The notes under the pieces were generated by a model. The model ran no database searches. It had not been told where the DNA came from and saw only the letters and a list, made by a program, of their open reading frames with translations. 64,000 nucleotides of DNA from Macrophomina tecta (taxonomy: Eukaryota; Ascomycota; Dothideomycetes; Botryosphaeriales; Botryosphaeriaceae). The DNA is taken from NCBI GenBank assembly GCA_024180945.1, contig JAKSGN010000007.1, positions 4,092,001 through 4,156,000 of the forward strand, in the 5' to 3' direction. Made by a program: the position numbers and the translations under genes. Shown piece by piece: positions 44,930 through 58,863 of the stretch (within the stretch, counting starts at the first letter, position 1; each line of letters starts with the position of its first letter).

Positions 44930-46494
44930 TCAATCCTCGTCTCCATCATCTCCCTCCACCGGCACGGGCAACACCCAATCCTCACGCTCTTTACACGGCT
45001 CATCCTCAAGCCATCTGACCATCCAATCCACTCGGTCCATCATAAACCCGCTCGTCAGCTCCTTACCGCCCATTCCACCTGTTTCATTCCTTTGCCCCAG
45101 CTGGAATTGGGTGCTGAAGCGGCACTCTTTCCCAATCCAAGAGAAGCTGATGCAGTTGCCATACTGGTCACACTCAAGCCGACAGTCTCCATACGTCTTG
45201 ATCGGCTTTCCGATTTTGAGGCCTTTCTTGGTGAGCTTGCGGAACGTCTTGCGGTCAGCATGGTTATCCCACCGGGGCTTCAACGAGGCGAGTTGGCTCA
45301 TGACAAAATCCTGGAAAACGTGGCGGTGATGGGTCAAAGGTGTTCCCTATACAGGTGGTCAGTCTTGCAGTCAGATGTTCCTAGTTTCATAAAGGGCCAT
45401 ACAGATGAAGCGGCGTCCTCTTCTACGGCGTGCATGTACTCGATCTCCTCTGTCGAAAGACCATGGTAGCTCACAGCACGGTGGCACCATAGCCTGCCGA
45501 ATTCTTCTCTTTTCTCGCTCCAGTCCAGCTTTGAGAGGCGCCCGCTTTGCAGATTCGGCCAGGCCCAAGTCAACGGAACACCAACCTCAGCCAGCACCTT
45601 CCCAAGCGCGGCACTGCTAGTCGGCTGATCAGCAGTGAGCTGCTCAACTCGGTCCGAATGCTGCCGTCTGAACTCGCTCACCCTCCTCGCCGCCTCTGCC
45701 GACAAAACGATGCCGGCGCCTCCGTGAGCCACGACTTCAGCGCCGACCTGCTCCGGCTCACCCAGGTACCACGGCGACCTGTGATCGAACCTCTCCAACC
45801 ACTCTGCCAAGTTTGCCCACAGCACATACGTGTCCGGCTCGATGAAGACGAACCACTTTGCGTCCGGCGCAATCCTCACCGCCCGGTCCACCAGCGGCAC
45901 CATCTTCCACTTGTCCAACCTCTTGCCCGGTGTGTCCTTCTTCTCCTCCTGCTCCGCCTTCGTGTTCGGGGCCTCCAGTTCGTCCTTGGACAGCGCGTCG
46001 CTGCCCCCGCCGCGCTGCAGCCGGTTGTAAAGCTCGAAGTCCTGCTGGGTGAACTTGAGCGCCTCGTCGACGTCCTCGAGCGCGTCGGCGACGGTGTGCC
46101 CGTCGACGCTCTCCGGGTAGTCGGAGAAGATGCCGTAGCGCGGCACGCACTGCAGCGTCGTGTTGAAGAGGACGGGGAGTTTGGAAGTATGCTCGGCGAT
46201 GCCAGTCTTGAGCACGACGTAGACGTCTTGCATGCCGGCGACGGGGTGCGCGCAGTTGGGTGTCTCGTACTCTGGGTTGGTGGTAGGTGGGGTGGTGTCA
46301 GGCTTCGTGGGTGGTGGGGAGGGAGCGGCGGCGGCGGGATCGGTGGCCGGGCCAACGGAGATGCGTTGCGAGAAGGACCATAGGTGCCAGAGGATGGCGA
46401 GGACGAGGAGGGCGGTGAAGGCCCGGACGGTGGGGTGGGATTTGGGCGAGGCGGGTGAGAGCGGGCGTGTCGGAGAGGAGAGTTTGGGGGCCAT
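44930..46494 (-). CDS. GT31-like glycosyltransferase (type II membrane protein)
   Basis: Exons 46494-45403 and 45346-44930 with a 56-nt intron (GTATGG...CTGAC...TATAG) give 502 aa. MAPKLSS is the first in-frame ATG. A short cytosolic tail is followed by one signal-anchor helix ('FTALLVLAILWHLWSF'), a Pro/Thr stem and a luminal domain. The donor-binding DxD-like motif lies in 'WFVFIEPDTYVLWANLAEWL'. It is followed by 'WYLGEPEQVGAEVVAHGGAG' and 'EEFGRLWCHRAVSYHGLS', as in fungal DUF604/GT31 galactosyl- or fucosyltransferase-like proteins of the Golgi. The C-terminal exon holds a PAN-like Cys pattern ('YGDCRLECDQYGNCISFSW'). Linkage and substrate are unknown. The splice was chosen because reading on gives an early stop and breaks the conserved end. 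Confidence 0.82.
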
Positions 46495-48060
46495 GGTACT
46501 GGCGATTCGCGGCGTGTTGAATGCGTTCCAAGAGGGGGGAAATGAGCGCTCAGTGGCAGTTACTGAAGGAGTGGAAGTTCTGGATTCATGGGAGCGCGAT
46601 GGCGACTCGGGCAGTGAGGTGGTCGCATTCGGTGTCAAGACGTCTCAAAAGCTCGCCGCCAGCAGACGCGCACATGGGGCGGCGCAAGAAGGAGAGTGAA
46701 AGAGAAGGCTCGCGGCAGAGCGGCAGTAAATGAAGGCACCGGCGGCGCCGGAGGCTTGGCTCGGGGGTTGAGGCATACGAGAAAGTTATCCTGGAACGCA
46801 TAGGAGCAACACTCGGTCTGTTCGCTGAGTCGCGGGTGTAAGAATTGGCTTCTAGGCTGGACAAGGTTAGTGACGCGGCACTGGCTCTCTGCTGGCGCGT
46901 CGTCCTCAACCACCTATCAGCTCTTATCGCCCAGTGCGCGATTCGCCATTCACCAGCTCGCAACCCCTTGACGCGCGCTCAATTCCTCCACTCGTATAAT
47001 GAGCATCGAGCCCTTGCCCTTCTCCGATGCCTTGCGATTGACGCACCCCTCTGAAAGCTTACGAGTCGAACGCAACACTCAACCCGCGACTTGGCTAATG
47101 GCGGTCTTCCTTGCTCATGCTCAGGAGTCTAGCCTTCACTCTCCCGTCCGGGCCTTTCGGCTGCCAGCAGTGATGAGCGAGTTCCAATGAAACTTCTCCA
47201 CATCCGCCATGCCGGTGGCGAGATCGCCATGATGCACACTGCCTAGTGGCAGATCATGCCGTGGCCCCTCCGTCACATCTACAACCACTGACCTTCACCC
47301 TTCCTTGGACACGACTCCGCATCTTGTGCCGCCTTCGAGGCCCGGTCTCCCTGTCAATGACCAAATAAATGAAGCGAGCAATGCGGACCGAATCTTCTGT
47401 CGTCACAGAGGGGAATACATGCGTCCGTATGGGCTACGCTAAACGAAAACTTTCCATGGAAACGGCCCACATAACAGGATTGCTCTACCCTGCCATACTG
47501 AAGGTGCAGCTACTCTCGCGAAGTTAAGTCGGCCGTTTTCTAAGGCGCCTCTCTGACTACTAGCAGCCCTGCTGTACCTCGCTGCTCCCGACCCACTACG
47601 GATCCATCTCCGATACAGGCCCATTTCAGAGATTGGGAGGCATCTGCCTGCAAAGCTCCACCGCCCTATCTTACCCACCAGGAGGTTCCTGTGGATCTCA
47701 TATTCTAAGCCTGCCACGGCGCTCTTCCTCGCATCCCCGGCTACCTGGGGAATTCAGCTCCATCTTTGTCAGGCTCGTCAACCCCGATGAATGTCCTGTT
47801 CAATCTTGAATCATTTGGGTGCAGGGGTTGGTGCTCGAACGCGTGGGAAGGCGTTGGGAGTGTCTTGGTACCATTGCTAGAGGTATTTTGGTTGAGGTTG
47901 GCAGGCATGAGAAACTAAAGGGGAGCTGGTGGAAACGGACAGGATCATCTGGCGAGGGGTTGAAGGCTTTGGGCTCATGAGTCGGCGTGTACGGGCCGTC
48001 GGTGGCGATCCGTGGGAGAGGCAGCGAGTCGAAATGAAAGAGGCAGAGCACTCAACGCGG

Positions 48061-48062
<2 letters not shown>

Positions 48063-48090
<28 letters not shown>
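48063..48090 (+). repeat. Poly-T tract (28 nt)
   Basis: Uninterrupted T28. On the minus strand it is an A tail, located ~500 bases past the sulfatase stop codon in the direction of that gene's transcription. Confidence 0.95.
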
Positions 48091-48094
<4 letters not shown>

Positions 48095-48200
48095 GTAGGA
48101 AATGAGAATCGGATTTGCGATGTACAAATTGGGCGAGCCAGACTTTGGACTTCCAACGGTGATGACGGGACGCTCGAGGGCTTACGATCTTCCACGAATC

Positions 48201-48473
48201 TTAAAACAGAGGTTGATCTAGTACTTGCGCAAATTGAAGCATGTTCCAGCTCCAGACGGTGTGATATTCTCTAGGGAATCTTGCCGTAATATCGGTGTCC
48301 TCAATCACACCGAATTCTGAGAGACCAGCCAAAGATAGCCTTCGGGGCAGTGGCGTGCATCTTGTATCTTCAGTCTTTCTGCACACCTGGATGAAGAGTT
48401 GTTGGCTTGCCTCCACCGACGACTGTTCACCGAGTGTCAATGTATCGTATTGATAGTGCCTTTCACTCCACAT
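48201..48473 (-). CDS. Possible small protein (90 aa), unknown
   Basis: An ATG-initiated 90-codon frame with natural-looking composition, starting MWSERHYQYDTLTLGEQ and ending 'TVWSWNMLQFAQVLDQPLF'. No signal peptide, membrane segment or known domain. It lies 119 bases downstream of the sulfatase stop on the same strand, so it could also be 3' UTR sequence or a remnant of a longer gene. Confidence 0.25.
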   Translation of the reverse strand: MWSERHYQYDTLTLGEQSSVEASQQLFIQVCRKTEDTRCTPLPRRLSLAGLSEFGVIEDTDITARFPREYHTVWSWNMLQFAQVLDQPLF

Positions 48474-48592
48474 AGAGCTGAAAGCAGTATTTCATCTTTT
48501 CGTGGAATGGAACCGTTGGTATTAAGCGCTTCTATTTAATCACCTCTTATCATCACGAACCTGCTCTCCACTTTTACCGCAGCACAACCCGT

Positions 48593-51431
<2,839 letters not shown>

Positions 51432-53444
51432 ATGGCTGTCGTAAGTCTTCCAACCTCGGCGCCTCCAGGTCGAGTCGCTGACACTGTTGCGCCCAGTTCG
51501 CCTTCGAGCTCGACAAGCGCTTCGCTCTCTCCATCCTGCCCACTAGTAAGCCCTCACGATGGTCGACCGCGCGATACTCTGCGCTTACTATGTAGGCGCC
51601 ATCGCCTGCATCGCCGGCTTCCTGTTCGGGTACGACTCTGGCATGTAAGTATCAGACTGCCCTCCAGTTTGAGAGCGAGCCTCATTTACTAAACTCAGCC
51701 CAGCGTCGGTAATGTCTCGCTCTGCCACAGCCCTCCTCTAGCCCACTAACCCTCGTAGGCGGTGTTCTCACCTTGTCGTCCTTCGAGAAGCATTTCGACT
51801 ACACCAGCAGCGATGCGACTCGTATCTCGTCCCTCTGCGTCTCCCTCCAGCAACTGGGCGCTTTCGTCGCCTGCCCGCTGAGCATTCCCCTCTCGCGCAC
51901 GTTCGGCCGCAAGACGGCCATTCTCTCTGGTGCTGTCGTCTTCTGCATCGGCGCCATGATGCAGACCATCCCCTCGCACAGCCTATCCTGCTTCTATGTC
52001 GGCCGTGTCATTGCCGGTCTCGGTCTTGGCACAATGACTGTCGCAGTTCCTCAGTATAACGCGGAGATGTCGCCCAAGGAGATCCGTGGTCGCCTTGGGA
52101 GCTTCTTCCAGATGGCCTTCACCCTGGGTGAGTCTCGCCTCTGCTGCCACTAGGTGCGACTGCTAACAACTAACTGCCTCTCAGGCATCTTCACGTCTTA
52201 TTGGGTGGACTACGGCGTCAAGGTCAACATGCCTGCCAACGATTCCCAGTGGCAGATCCCCGTCGGCCTCCAGATCCTGTTCTCCGGCTTGCTTGCTCTC
52301 GGCATGCTCACTGTCAAGGAGAGCCCCCGCTGGCTTGTTCTCCAGGACCGCTCTGAAGATGCATTGGCTGTCCTCCAGTGGGTCCGCGCTTCGACCGGCC
52401 CGGAAGTCACACACGAACTCGACGACATCCTTACAGCAGTCAGGGCCGAGCAGGCTGAAACCGAGGGTCTGCACTGGAGGGGTATGTTACCTGCCGTTGT
52501 GAAACTTCCCTTGCTAATGTTCCCAGAATTCCTCGATCCCCGCAACCTGAAGCGTATGTTGGCTGGCTTCGCTCTCTTCCTGGCGCAACAAGCCACTGGT
52601 GCAACTGCCTTCGCGTACTACAGCCCGCAGTACTTCAAACTGCTCACCGGTAACAACGAGACCCGTAGCCTGCTTCTGAGCGGTATCTTCGGCGCTGTGA
52701 AAGTAGTTGCCTGCTTTGCTTTTGTCTGTCTTGCTGCAGACCGATTTACTCGAAAGTTCAACCTCGCATCCGGCGCCTTCGCCATGGCGACCACTCAGTT
52801 CGTCGCTTGCGCCGTTCTGAAGACACACCCGGTCAACAACAACGTGTCAGATAACGTTCCGCCTTCCGCGAAGGCAACGGTCGCAATGATGTATTTGTTC
52901 GTCATCATTTACAACTTTTCCTGGGGTCCGCTGCCGTGGCCCTACTGCAATGAGTAAGTTATCTGCGCAATGTGTAACCTCACCAGCAGTTTTTTTCGAT
53001 TAATGCAGCACATAGGTTGTTCTCTACCCGCTACCGTGAAACTGGAGTTGCCGTTGCAGTTGCAAGCCAATGGCTGTGGAACTTCGTGTTCACCATTTCC
53101 ACCCCTTACATGATCGATAGCATGGGATGGTAAGTTGCACCAATACCCTCGGATTGACATGCACACTACCGAAGTTATGAACGTTTCCTTATTATTCCAA
53201 TGCTAATACAATCAACAGGGGCACTTTCTTGATGTGGGGCTGCTTCGACGTCGCCATCGGAATCGCCACTATCGCCATCGCCAAAGAGACCCGCGGCCTC
53301 TCCCTCGAGAAGTCAGCTCAACCTGAGCTATTCTCTGAAGAAAGCGAAGCCAAGCTGGCTGATGGGCCTCAAAATCGCACGTCCGCCAGCACGACTGGCT
53401 CAGACAACAAGACGTCCAGTCAGGTTCAGGAGAGGAGGGTTTAA
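51432..53444 (+). CDS. MFS sugar-transporter family protein
   Basis: Nine-exon model: 51432-51440, 51497-51545, 51596-51644, 51704-51708, 51759-52127, 52185-52481, 52527-52953, 53016-53129, 53219-53444; 514 aa, in frame. TM1 ends in 'AGFLFGYDSGI', and the 5-nt exon CGTCG supplies the codons for I-V-G so that 'GYDSGIVGGVLTLSSFEKHF' is restored. Family motifs follow: 'SRTFGRKTA' (loop 2-3), 'GLGLGTMTVAVPQYNAEMSP', 'KESPRWLVLQDRSEDAL' (PESPR-like), 'QQATGATAFAYYSP', 'WGPLPWPYCNELF' and 'SQWLWNF'. About twelve membrane helices; plasma membrane. Transported sugar unknown. The intron at 52482-52526 is only 45 nt, divisible by three and without stop. The first two tiny exons are less certain: an ATG at 51559 is an alternative start in the frame of exon 3. 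Confidence 0.88.
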
Positions 53445-55221
53445 GCGTTTGGCCACCCTCATGAGCTCAAGTTGACATCATCTTGGGTTCCTGAGACACC
53501 CTTCTCTTGACACATTGTTCTCTCTTGAATCTTGGCGAACCGTCTGTTTGAGACGAAATACTGGTGTGCACAGGCTCACAGCACGTCCACTCATAGGAAC
53601 TCTGATGAATTGACGACTTTTGGAACTTTGAAGGGCTGTTCCCTATAAAAGGCTGCATGTGGTTAATGAGCCTTTTTTTTTTTTTTTTTCTTCAAAGGGT
53701 GCTCTATACCCAACTCAGGCGACCGTTTCGTGCCCGGCACTAGATAGTATCATTGAAAACAGTCTTTCATTGCTGTTCAGCTTCAGTTTTGCACATACAT
53801 GCCGACTGATCATCTTGCCGAAATAATGTGTCACGGGAATTACTATGGGATAGGAGTAAACCACAACAGGCATGCTGCTGTGCTGAGTTTAGTAGACAAG
53901 GCTAGCTCGTGGCCCTGAGTCTGTAACATTCCCCCACCCCCTTCCCACTGAAATGAATGCCTATCCAATTCGGCACAAGCCTCCTCACAAGACAAACCTA
54001 TTCTTGCCATACATGTGTCCCCCAGACATTAACACGCACTGACGTGGGCGAGAGTATTCCCCGGCAGGAAACATATCCACCAGGCATGCACCCGACCTAA
54101 CGGTCGTACATGCAAAGACAACTGTATTCTATTGCGATTGTACCATCAATCACAATGATACATGCTCCTGAGCGAAAGAGGACGATGATGTGAAGGTACA
54201 AGACTTCGGATGCGGTTTTCGTTTCCTCCTTTTTTTCTAAACTTTCTTTTTTTTTTTTTTTTTTTGGGCAGCTAATTTAATCCATTTACGACTATGCCAC
54301 GCTTCAGACTTTTTCACAATCAGGAAACCAGGGCCAAATTTCCCGTAAAACTTACAGAGATTACCTGGTGGAATAAACATGCAGTACTTGTCTCAATTCG
54401 CGGCAGCAGTCTCCTCGTTACCGTTCCGGTGCTCTATTGCCAGCATGCGCGCCGAGTCCACGTTGTGCGCACATTCATGCTGTGCGTGGTTGCAGCCGTC
54501 TCGTGTCTCCCCGGGCTGATACAGGAACGGCGTTGCGCAGAATGCCATCTCCCGCGTGCGGATGACAGCTGTAGCGCGCTGCTGTGTGTGTGTGTGTGTG
54601 TGTAGAGGGGGGAAAGCTGGTCCGCATGTTGTACATGCGAGAATGGTGGGGAAAATCAGGGCGAGGGCGGCGCACAGGGTGCTACGGTGATTTATTTCCA
54701 AGAAATGATTGGATTGCTCGCCCATCTGCGGGGGATGCTTAGCTCTAAGTTCAAAAAGAGCGAGAGAATATAGAGGAAGTCAAAACGGGAGCCATGGGCG
54801 CTTCTTAGAGTCAGGCAAGTTCTATCTGGCCCCTAACAGTATTAGAGTTTAGATACCACATGCTTGATTCAATCGGCCTCGATCATCTGTAAAGCAAAGC
54901 CACGCTCTTCTTTTATTCTACTGTTGAAGTCTACAGAGATGTCTCTGGGGACGATGAGTTGTTGAGAACCGTGCAGGAAGCCGTTGTCCTTCCCGATAAC
55001 GCATCTACATCCAAACGCAGAAATCGCTCAATTTAGTGAACAAGAAACGCCTTATGTCCGGGTGTTAAACCCTATGCAGAACACCATCCCTTTTGTTGAA
55101 GAGAGCAAACGCCCTCAGCGTCAGATTAACCAATCAAACAAACCCTCTGGCCCTAAGCTCCCCCTCCCCCTCACTCCACCCCGTCCGCTCGTCGCAGCAA
55201 CAAACAAACCTTAAACCCACC
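53445..55221. other. 1.8-kb convergent intergenic region
   Basis: No gene is supported. It contains T tracts at 53,673-53,689 and 54,247-54,265 and a (TG)10 run at about 54,583-54,602. Confidence 0.5.
54583..54602 (+). repeat. (TG)10 microsatellite
   Basis: Short perfect TG dinucleotide repeat in a gene-free region. Confidence 0.85.
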
Positions 55222-57136
55222 TCACGCTTTCCCCTCGCCATACGCCTCTACAACCCACTCACAAAACCTCTCCCACTCCCCCTCAAACGCCTCCACTGCC
55301 CTCCGCCTCTCCCCCTCCTCCATACAACTATACTCCAAGCTCCACTCCGCCAACCGCCTCCACCCCCTCAAGTCCATCTCCCCATCACCAACCAACACCT
55401 GATACCAGTCGTGACTCAGCATGCCCGCGCTCCAGCACCCGGGATCGTCCGAGTTGAGCGTGCACGGCACGCCGTGGCCGAGCAGGACGGGCAGCGGGTG
55501 GTTCCTGATGCCGGCAGTGGTGAGGCCGAGGACCTCGTTGGAGATGGGGCATGATTCGATGGCAATTCCACGGTCGGCACAGAGCTGAGTGAGGAGCGGG
55601 TGGCGTGCAAGAGAGAAGGCGTGGCCGATGCGCTTGGTGGAGAGGAGAATAGCATCGTAGAGGTTGGAGGAGGTGGTTGGTGTAAGCGTTTCGCCGGCGT
55701 GGAATATCTGCATGGTGGTGAGTTTGTGAGGGAGTGTTGGCGGTGGGTTGGAAAGGTGGCGGGGCTTACGAATGGGTAGTCGAGGCCGAGCTCGTCACAG
55801 CGGGCGCGGAAGGCGAAGAGTTCGTCGATCCAGTGCAGGTGCGAGTGCCCGTCGTCTTCTTGGCCTGCGGGGTTTGTTGTCAGTGGTGAGTATGGTCATC
55901 TTTCAAGCCAGTCTGGCATTGCTTCGCTGAATTCCTTCACTGACCTTGCATATCAAATCCTAAATAAGTCAGCGTATGGTTCAGCAAAGTCGAAAAGGGG
56001 CTTCTCACCACAAATGAGATCCGGATACGCCTGCTTCAAGTCAATAGCGTCCTCCATCATCCACTTCATGTTCTCCCTCTCGGCCAGCCTGAAGCTCCCG
56101 TAGATGAATCTCACTCCCCACCACACCAGGCCTTCCGCTCTGATCTTCGGGCTCTCCTCCTCCATGACCTCTTTCAATAGCCCGACCATCTCTCTCCTGC
56201 TTAACTGAGCCGTTCCATCATCCCGCCACGTGAAGTTGTCCCACTTCATGGGAACCCTGATCTCCGCGTAGCTAACTCCATCTCTTGCCAAATGCCACAT
56301 CACCCTCCTGAAATGATTCTTCCACGCCGTGACATACCCGGTCAAGCCCCGCAACACCATGAATGAGCGCTTAAACAGGGACCAGATGCCGTCAACAGTC
56401 CTTGCCCACGCCAACGTCTCATAAGTCAGCCACGCTTTCTCCCTTGCCTCTGGAAAAGTGGGGAACTCGGGCTTCACACTCACTGCATCGGCGCATACGC
56501 GCTCGCGGCACTCAACACCACCTTCCCCTCCACCCACGCCTCCGCCTCGCGCGCGCCTCCGGGAAACGCGTCCAAAAATACGGCATACGGCATCCACGCG
56601 CCCGGCTCGTACGCGTGCTCAAACACGCTCACGCCGCGCGCCTGCGCACCCGCCACCTCCGCCGCGGGCAGTACCTGGAAAATGGGCACCGCGGCGTCGA
56701 AGGCCGCCGCGCTCGTCAGCGGCAGGTCCGTCTTGACGCTCAGGTTAGGCGTGCGGCGCGCGTCGTCGAGGAGGAGGGAGGGCGGCAGCATGGCATCGAG
56801 GTGGCAGTGCAGCAGCGCGCCCTTGGGGGCACGCGAGGCGATGGCGTAGAGGGGCGAGGTCGTGATGGGGTGGGGGACGCCGTGCAGGAATTTGTGGCCG
56901 GGCGGGAAAGCCGCGGCATCGTCGTTGGTGGCAGTGGCGGCGGCCGCGGCCGCGGCGTCCCTTTGCTTGAGGGAAGCGATGATGGCGTTGGCGCGGGATT
57001 CGAGGGCCGTGGAGGGGCTGGCGGTGGTGGTGGGGTGGTGGGCGCGGTCAGCGGCGATGAGGGCGCGGCGAGCGGCGAGATAGGACTCTTTGGTCGCGTA
57101 GCGGGTGCCGACGGGGGGCGGGGCGTAGGTGGACAT
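55222..57136 (-). CDS. ADGF/CECR1-type adenosine deaminase family protein
   Basis: Exons 57136-56484, 56400-56009, 55959-55945, 55864-55770 and 55707-55222 give 546 aa. The metal-dependent deaminase motifs are in order: 'GALLHCHLDAMLPPS' (HxH), the ADGF signature 'QTVDGIWSLFKRSF', 'ICGFDMQGQEDDGHS', 'IFHAGETLTPTT', 'AILLSTKRIGHAFSLARHP', 'IESCPISNEVLGL' and 'CTLNSDDPGCW'. Exon 3 is only 15 nt and supplies the residues GFDMQG around the conserved Asp. The first intron (83 nt) was chosen because it restores 'AYAPMQTVDGIW'. Fungal members are predicted to deaminate adenosine or a related compound; activity is not proven. Unlike animal ADA2 there is no signal peptide. A long Ala-rich segment occurs near residues 57-70. 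Confidence 0.88.
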
Positions 57137-57729
57137 CGCTGGTGTTGCGGATGGCGGCGTGAGAGTTGAATGGAGGTTTGTCGTGGTGGGTTGGAGCGGT
57201 ACTCGCGCTTTGAGGTCTGGTCCACAGATGGGGTTTGGTGCTGACGTGCGTGACGGTGTCCGCTTCGGTCACCGCGCTCCTTTGCGAGATGCGATGGCCG
57301 TCCATGGGGTAGTGAAGCGGCTTCGGCGAGGATCCTGCACCGCAAAAGTGGGGTAGCCACCTGCCTAATCGGGAAACAATGACGCTGTAGCACCAGATGG
57401 GGGCTCACCAGTACAGCGTCGCAGAAAATACCCACTGTTGCAGCATCACTTGAGAGTTTGGATGACTCTCCCCCGGCCACATGGCCCAATCGCTGATGCA
57501 GCGCAAACTACAGCCTGCAAGAAAAACCTCAATTGAGCATAGCTGCGAAAAGGCTGGCAATGAGCTCCTGTTAAATCTGTGAATAACCCTCGCGACCTTC
57601 ACTTAAAGTCAAGCTCCCAGATTTGAGGATTGCTGGTAGCTTCCCGAAGTCCACACGCACATGGCTATGTCGATGCCCCCTGCACGTGAACATCAGCTCT
57701 GGCTACCCTCAACAAGGTAACCAAATGAG
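57137..57729. other. Intergenic region, no gene seen
   Basis: About 590 bases between the deaminase start and the end of the TPR fragment. It should hold the deaminase promoter; no motif recognised. Confidence 0.45.
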
Positions 57730-58863
57730 CTAAAAGCTCAGCTCTCCCCGCCGTATGTAAATATCAAATGATCCCTCGACAACCCATTTACACCAAATAT
57801 TCCTCTTGAAAAGCACCGTCAACTTTTCTAACTGGGTGAATGCTTGTTCTAGCATGGCTAATTCCTCTTTTTTCTTTCCTTGAGATTGATAGATTTTAGC
57901 AAGGTCGACGCACGCGCAGACGGCTTCGTCGTGGTATGAATCGAGCTTGTTTGCTGAGGCTTCAAGCACCCGCTTATATGATTCTTCGGCCTCGGGCCGC
58001 CTTCCTTGCCTGCGCTCTACTTCTGCAACGTTGCATAGTGCCTCCACAGATCTGATGTCTTGCAAGCCATATGTATCCTCGCATAGTTTGAGCTGCTTTC
58101 GGGCTACTGCTTCTGCCTCGGCAAGCCTGTTCTCCGAACTGTAGAAGTGCCACAGCGCTTGGAGGCCTTCCTGGGAATCTGGTCCATGAATAGTATCGTA
58201 GCCTTGACGTGCTCGTTTCAAGCACTCCTCTGCCTCTGAGCGCTTACTGAGCGCGGTGTAGGCCAATCCTAGATTAACCAATGCCTCGAGAATTTGCGGA
58301 TGTTCCAGGCTAAGGAGCCTTTCGGAACCATCGAACGCTATCTTAAATTGGCTTTCTGCTTCAATGTAGTTGTTAATCTCGTTGTGGTAGAGAGCACTAG
58401 CAGCGCCCAACACGCCCAAAGTGTATTCGTTGTCCGGACCGTGGATTTTCTGGTGCCCGCTGGCCGCCCGATGGTAGAAGTCAATAGCCTTCTCCCCATT
58501 CTGTAAGCCGGCGTTTATCTCGCCGAGGTCTGCCATCAAGTTCACCGTCGCTTGGTGATCTTGGCCGAGTACCTTCTCCATTCCCGTTAATGCTCGCATG
58601 CATAGCTCATCTGCCTTCTGGAACTGTTGCTGTCTAGAGTAAAGCAGTCCTAGATCACGGACTGCTTCGAGCGTCGAGACGTCCTCCGGACCGAATCTCT
58701 CTTCGCATAGCCGGATCATAGAGAGCTGCTTCTGGATCCTCTCTTCTGGAGTTCCCTCTGAAGGCACCGGAATTCGGTCGACTTGAGATCCCTCCAAGGA
58801 TTCGTCGGAAACATCGTCAATCTCGTCTTTCCCAGAAGAACTCAAGTTTTGCCGATCCGATGA
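57730..58863 (-). pseudogene. Kinesin-light-chain-type TPR gene, 5' truncated
   Basis: An open frame whose meaningful part starts near 58,863 and ends with a stop at 57,730. It holds about seven ~42-residue TPR units of the kinesin-light-chain type, e.g. 'ALTGMEKVLGQDHQATVNLM', 'LVNLGLAYTALSKRSEAEEC' and 'ALCNVAEVERRQGRRPEAEE', as found in the C-terminal repeats of fungal NACHT/NB-ARC proteins (NLRs). An acidic, Ser-rich linker ('SSSGKDEIDDVSDESLEG') precedes them. No ATG precedes the repeats: the first in-frame Met is inside the linker region ('QLSMIRLCEERFG'). Directly upstream of 58,863 the same DNA is antisense to a decayed DUF7580 gene. The likely reading is a gene that lost its N-terminal part at a rearrangement. 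A short intact protein from the internal Met, or an unseen upstream exon, is possible. Confidence 0.65.

Larger units (their letters stand above)
46495..48592. other. 2.1-kb intergenic region
   Basis: Promoter side of the glycosyltransferase gene and 3' side of the sulfatase. It contains a T28 tract (48,063-48,090) and one possible small ORF (48,201-48,473). Nothing else is recognised. Confidence 0.45.

Noticed and set aside
45334..45402. Glycosyltransferase ending at 45,334 in one exon
   Set aside because: Reading on gives a stop shortly after and drops the conserved C-terminal exon; the 56-nt intron with a CTGAC branch site restores it in frame.
51559..51644. MFS transporter starting at the ATG at 51,559
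   Set aside because: Possible, but it lies within a well-formed 50-nt intron and the upstream ATG with two short exons gives a better family-like N-terminus; kept only as an alternative start.
55953..56597. Continuous 214-codon frame read as a single deaminase exon
   Set aside because: Its first ~65 codons are an intron and out-of-frame sequence: splicing 56484 to 56400 restores the conserved QTVDGIW join, and the end runs into the 56008-55960 intron.
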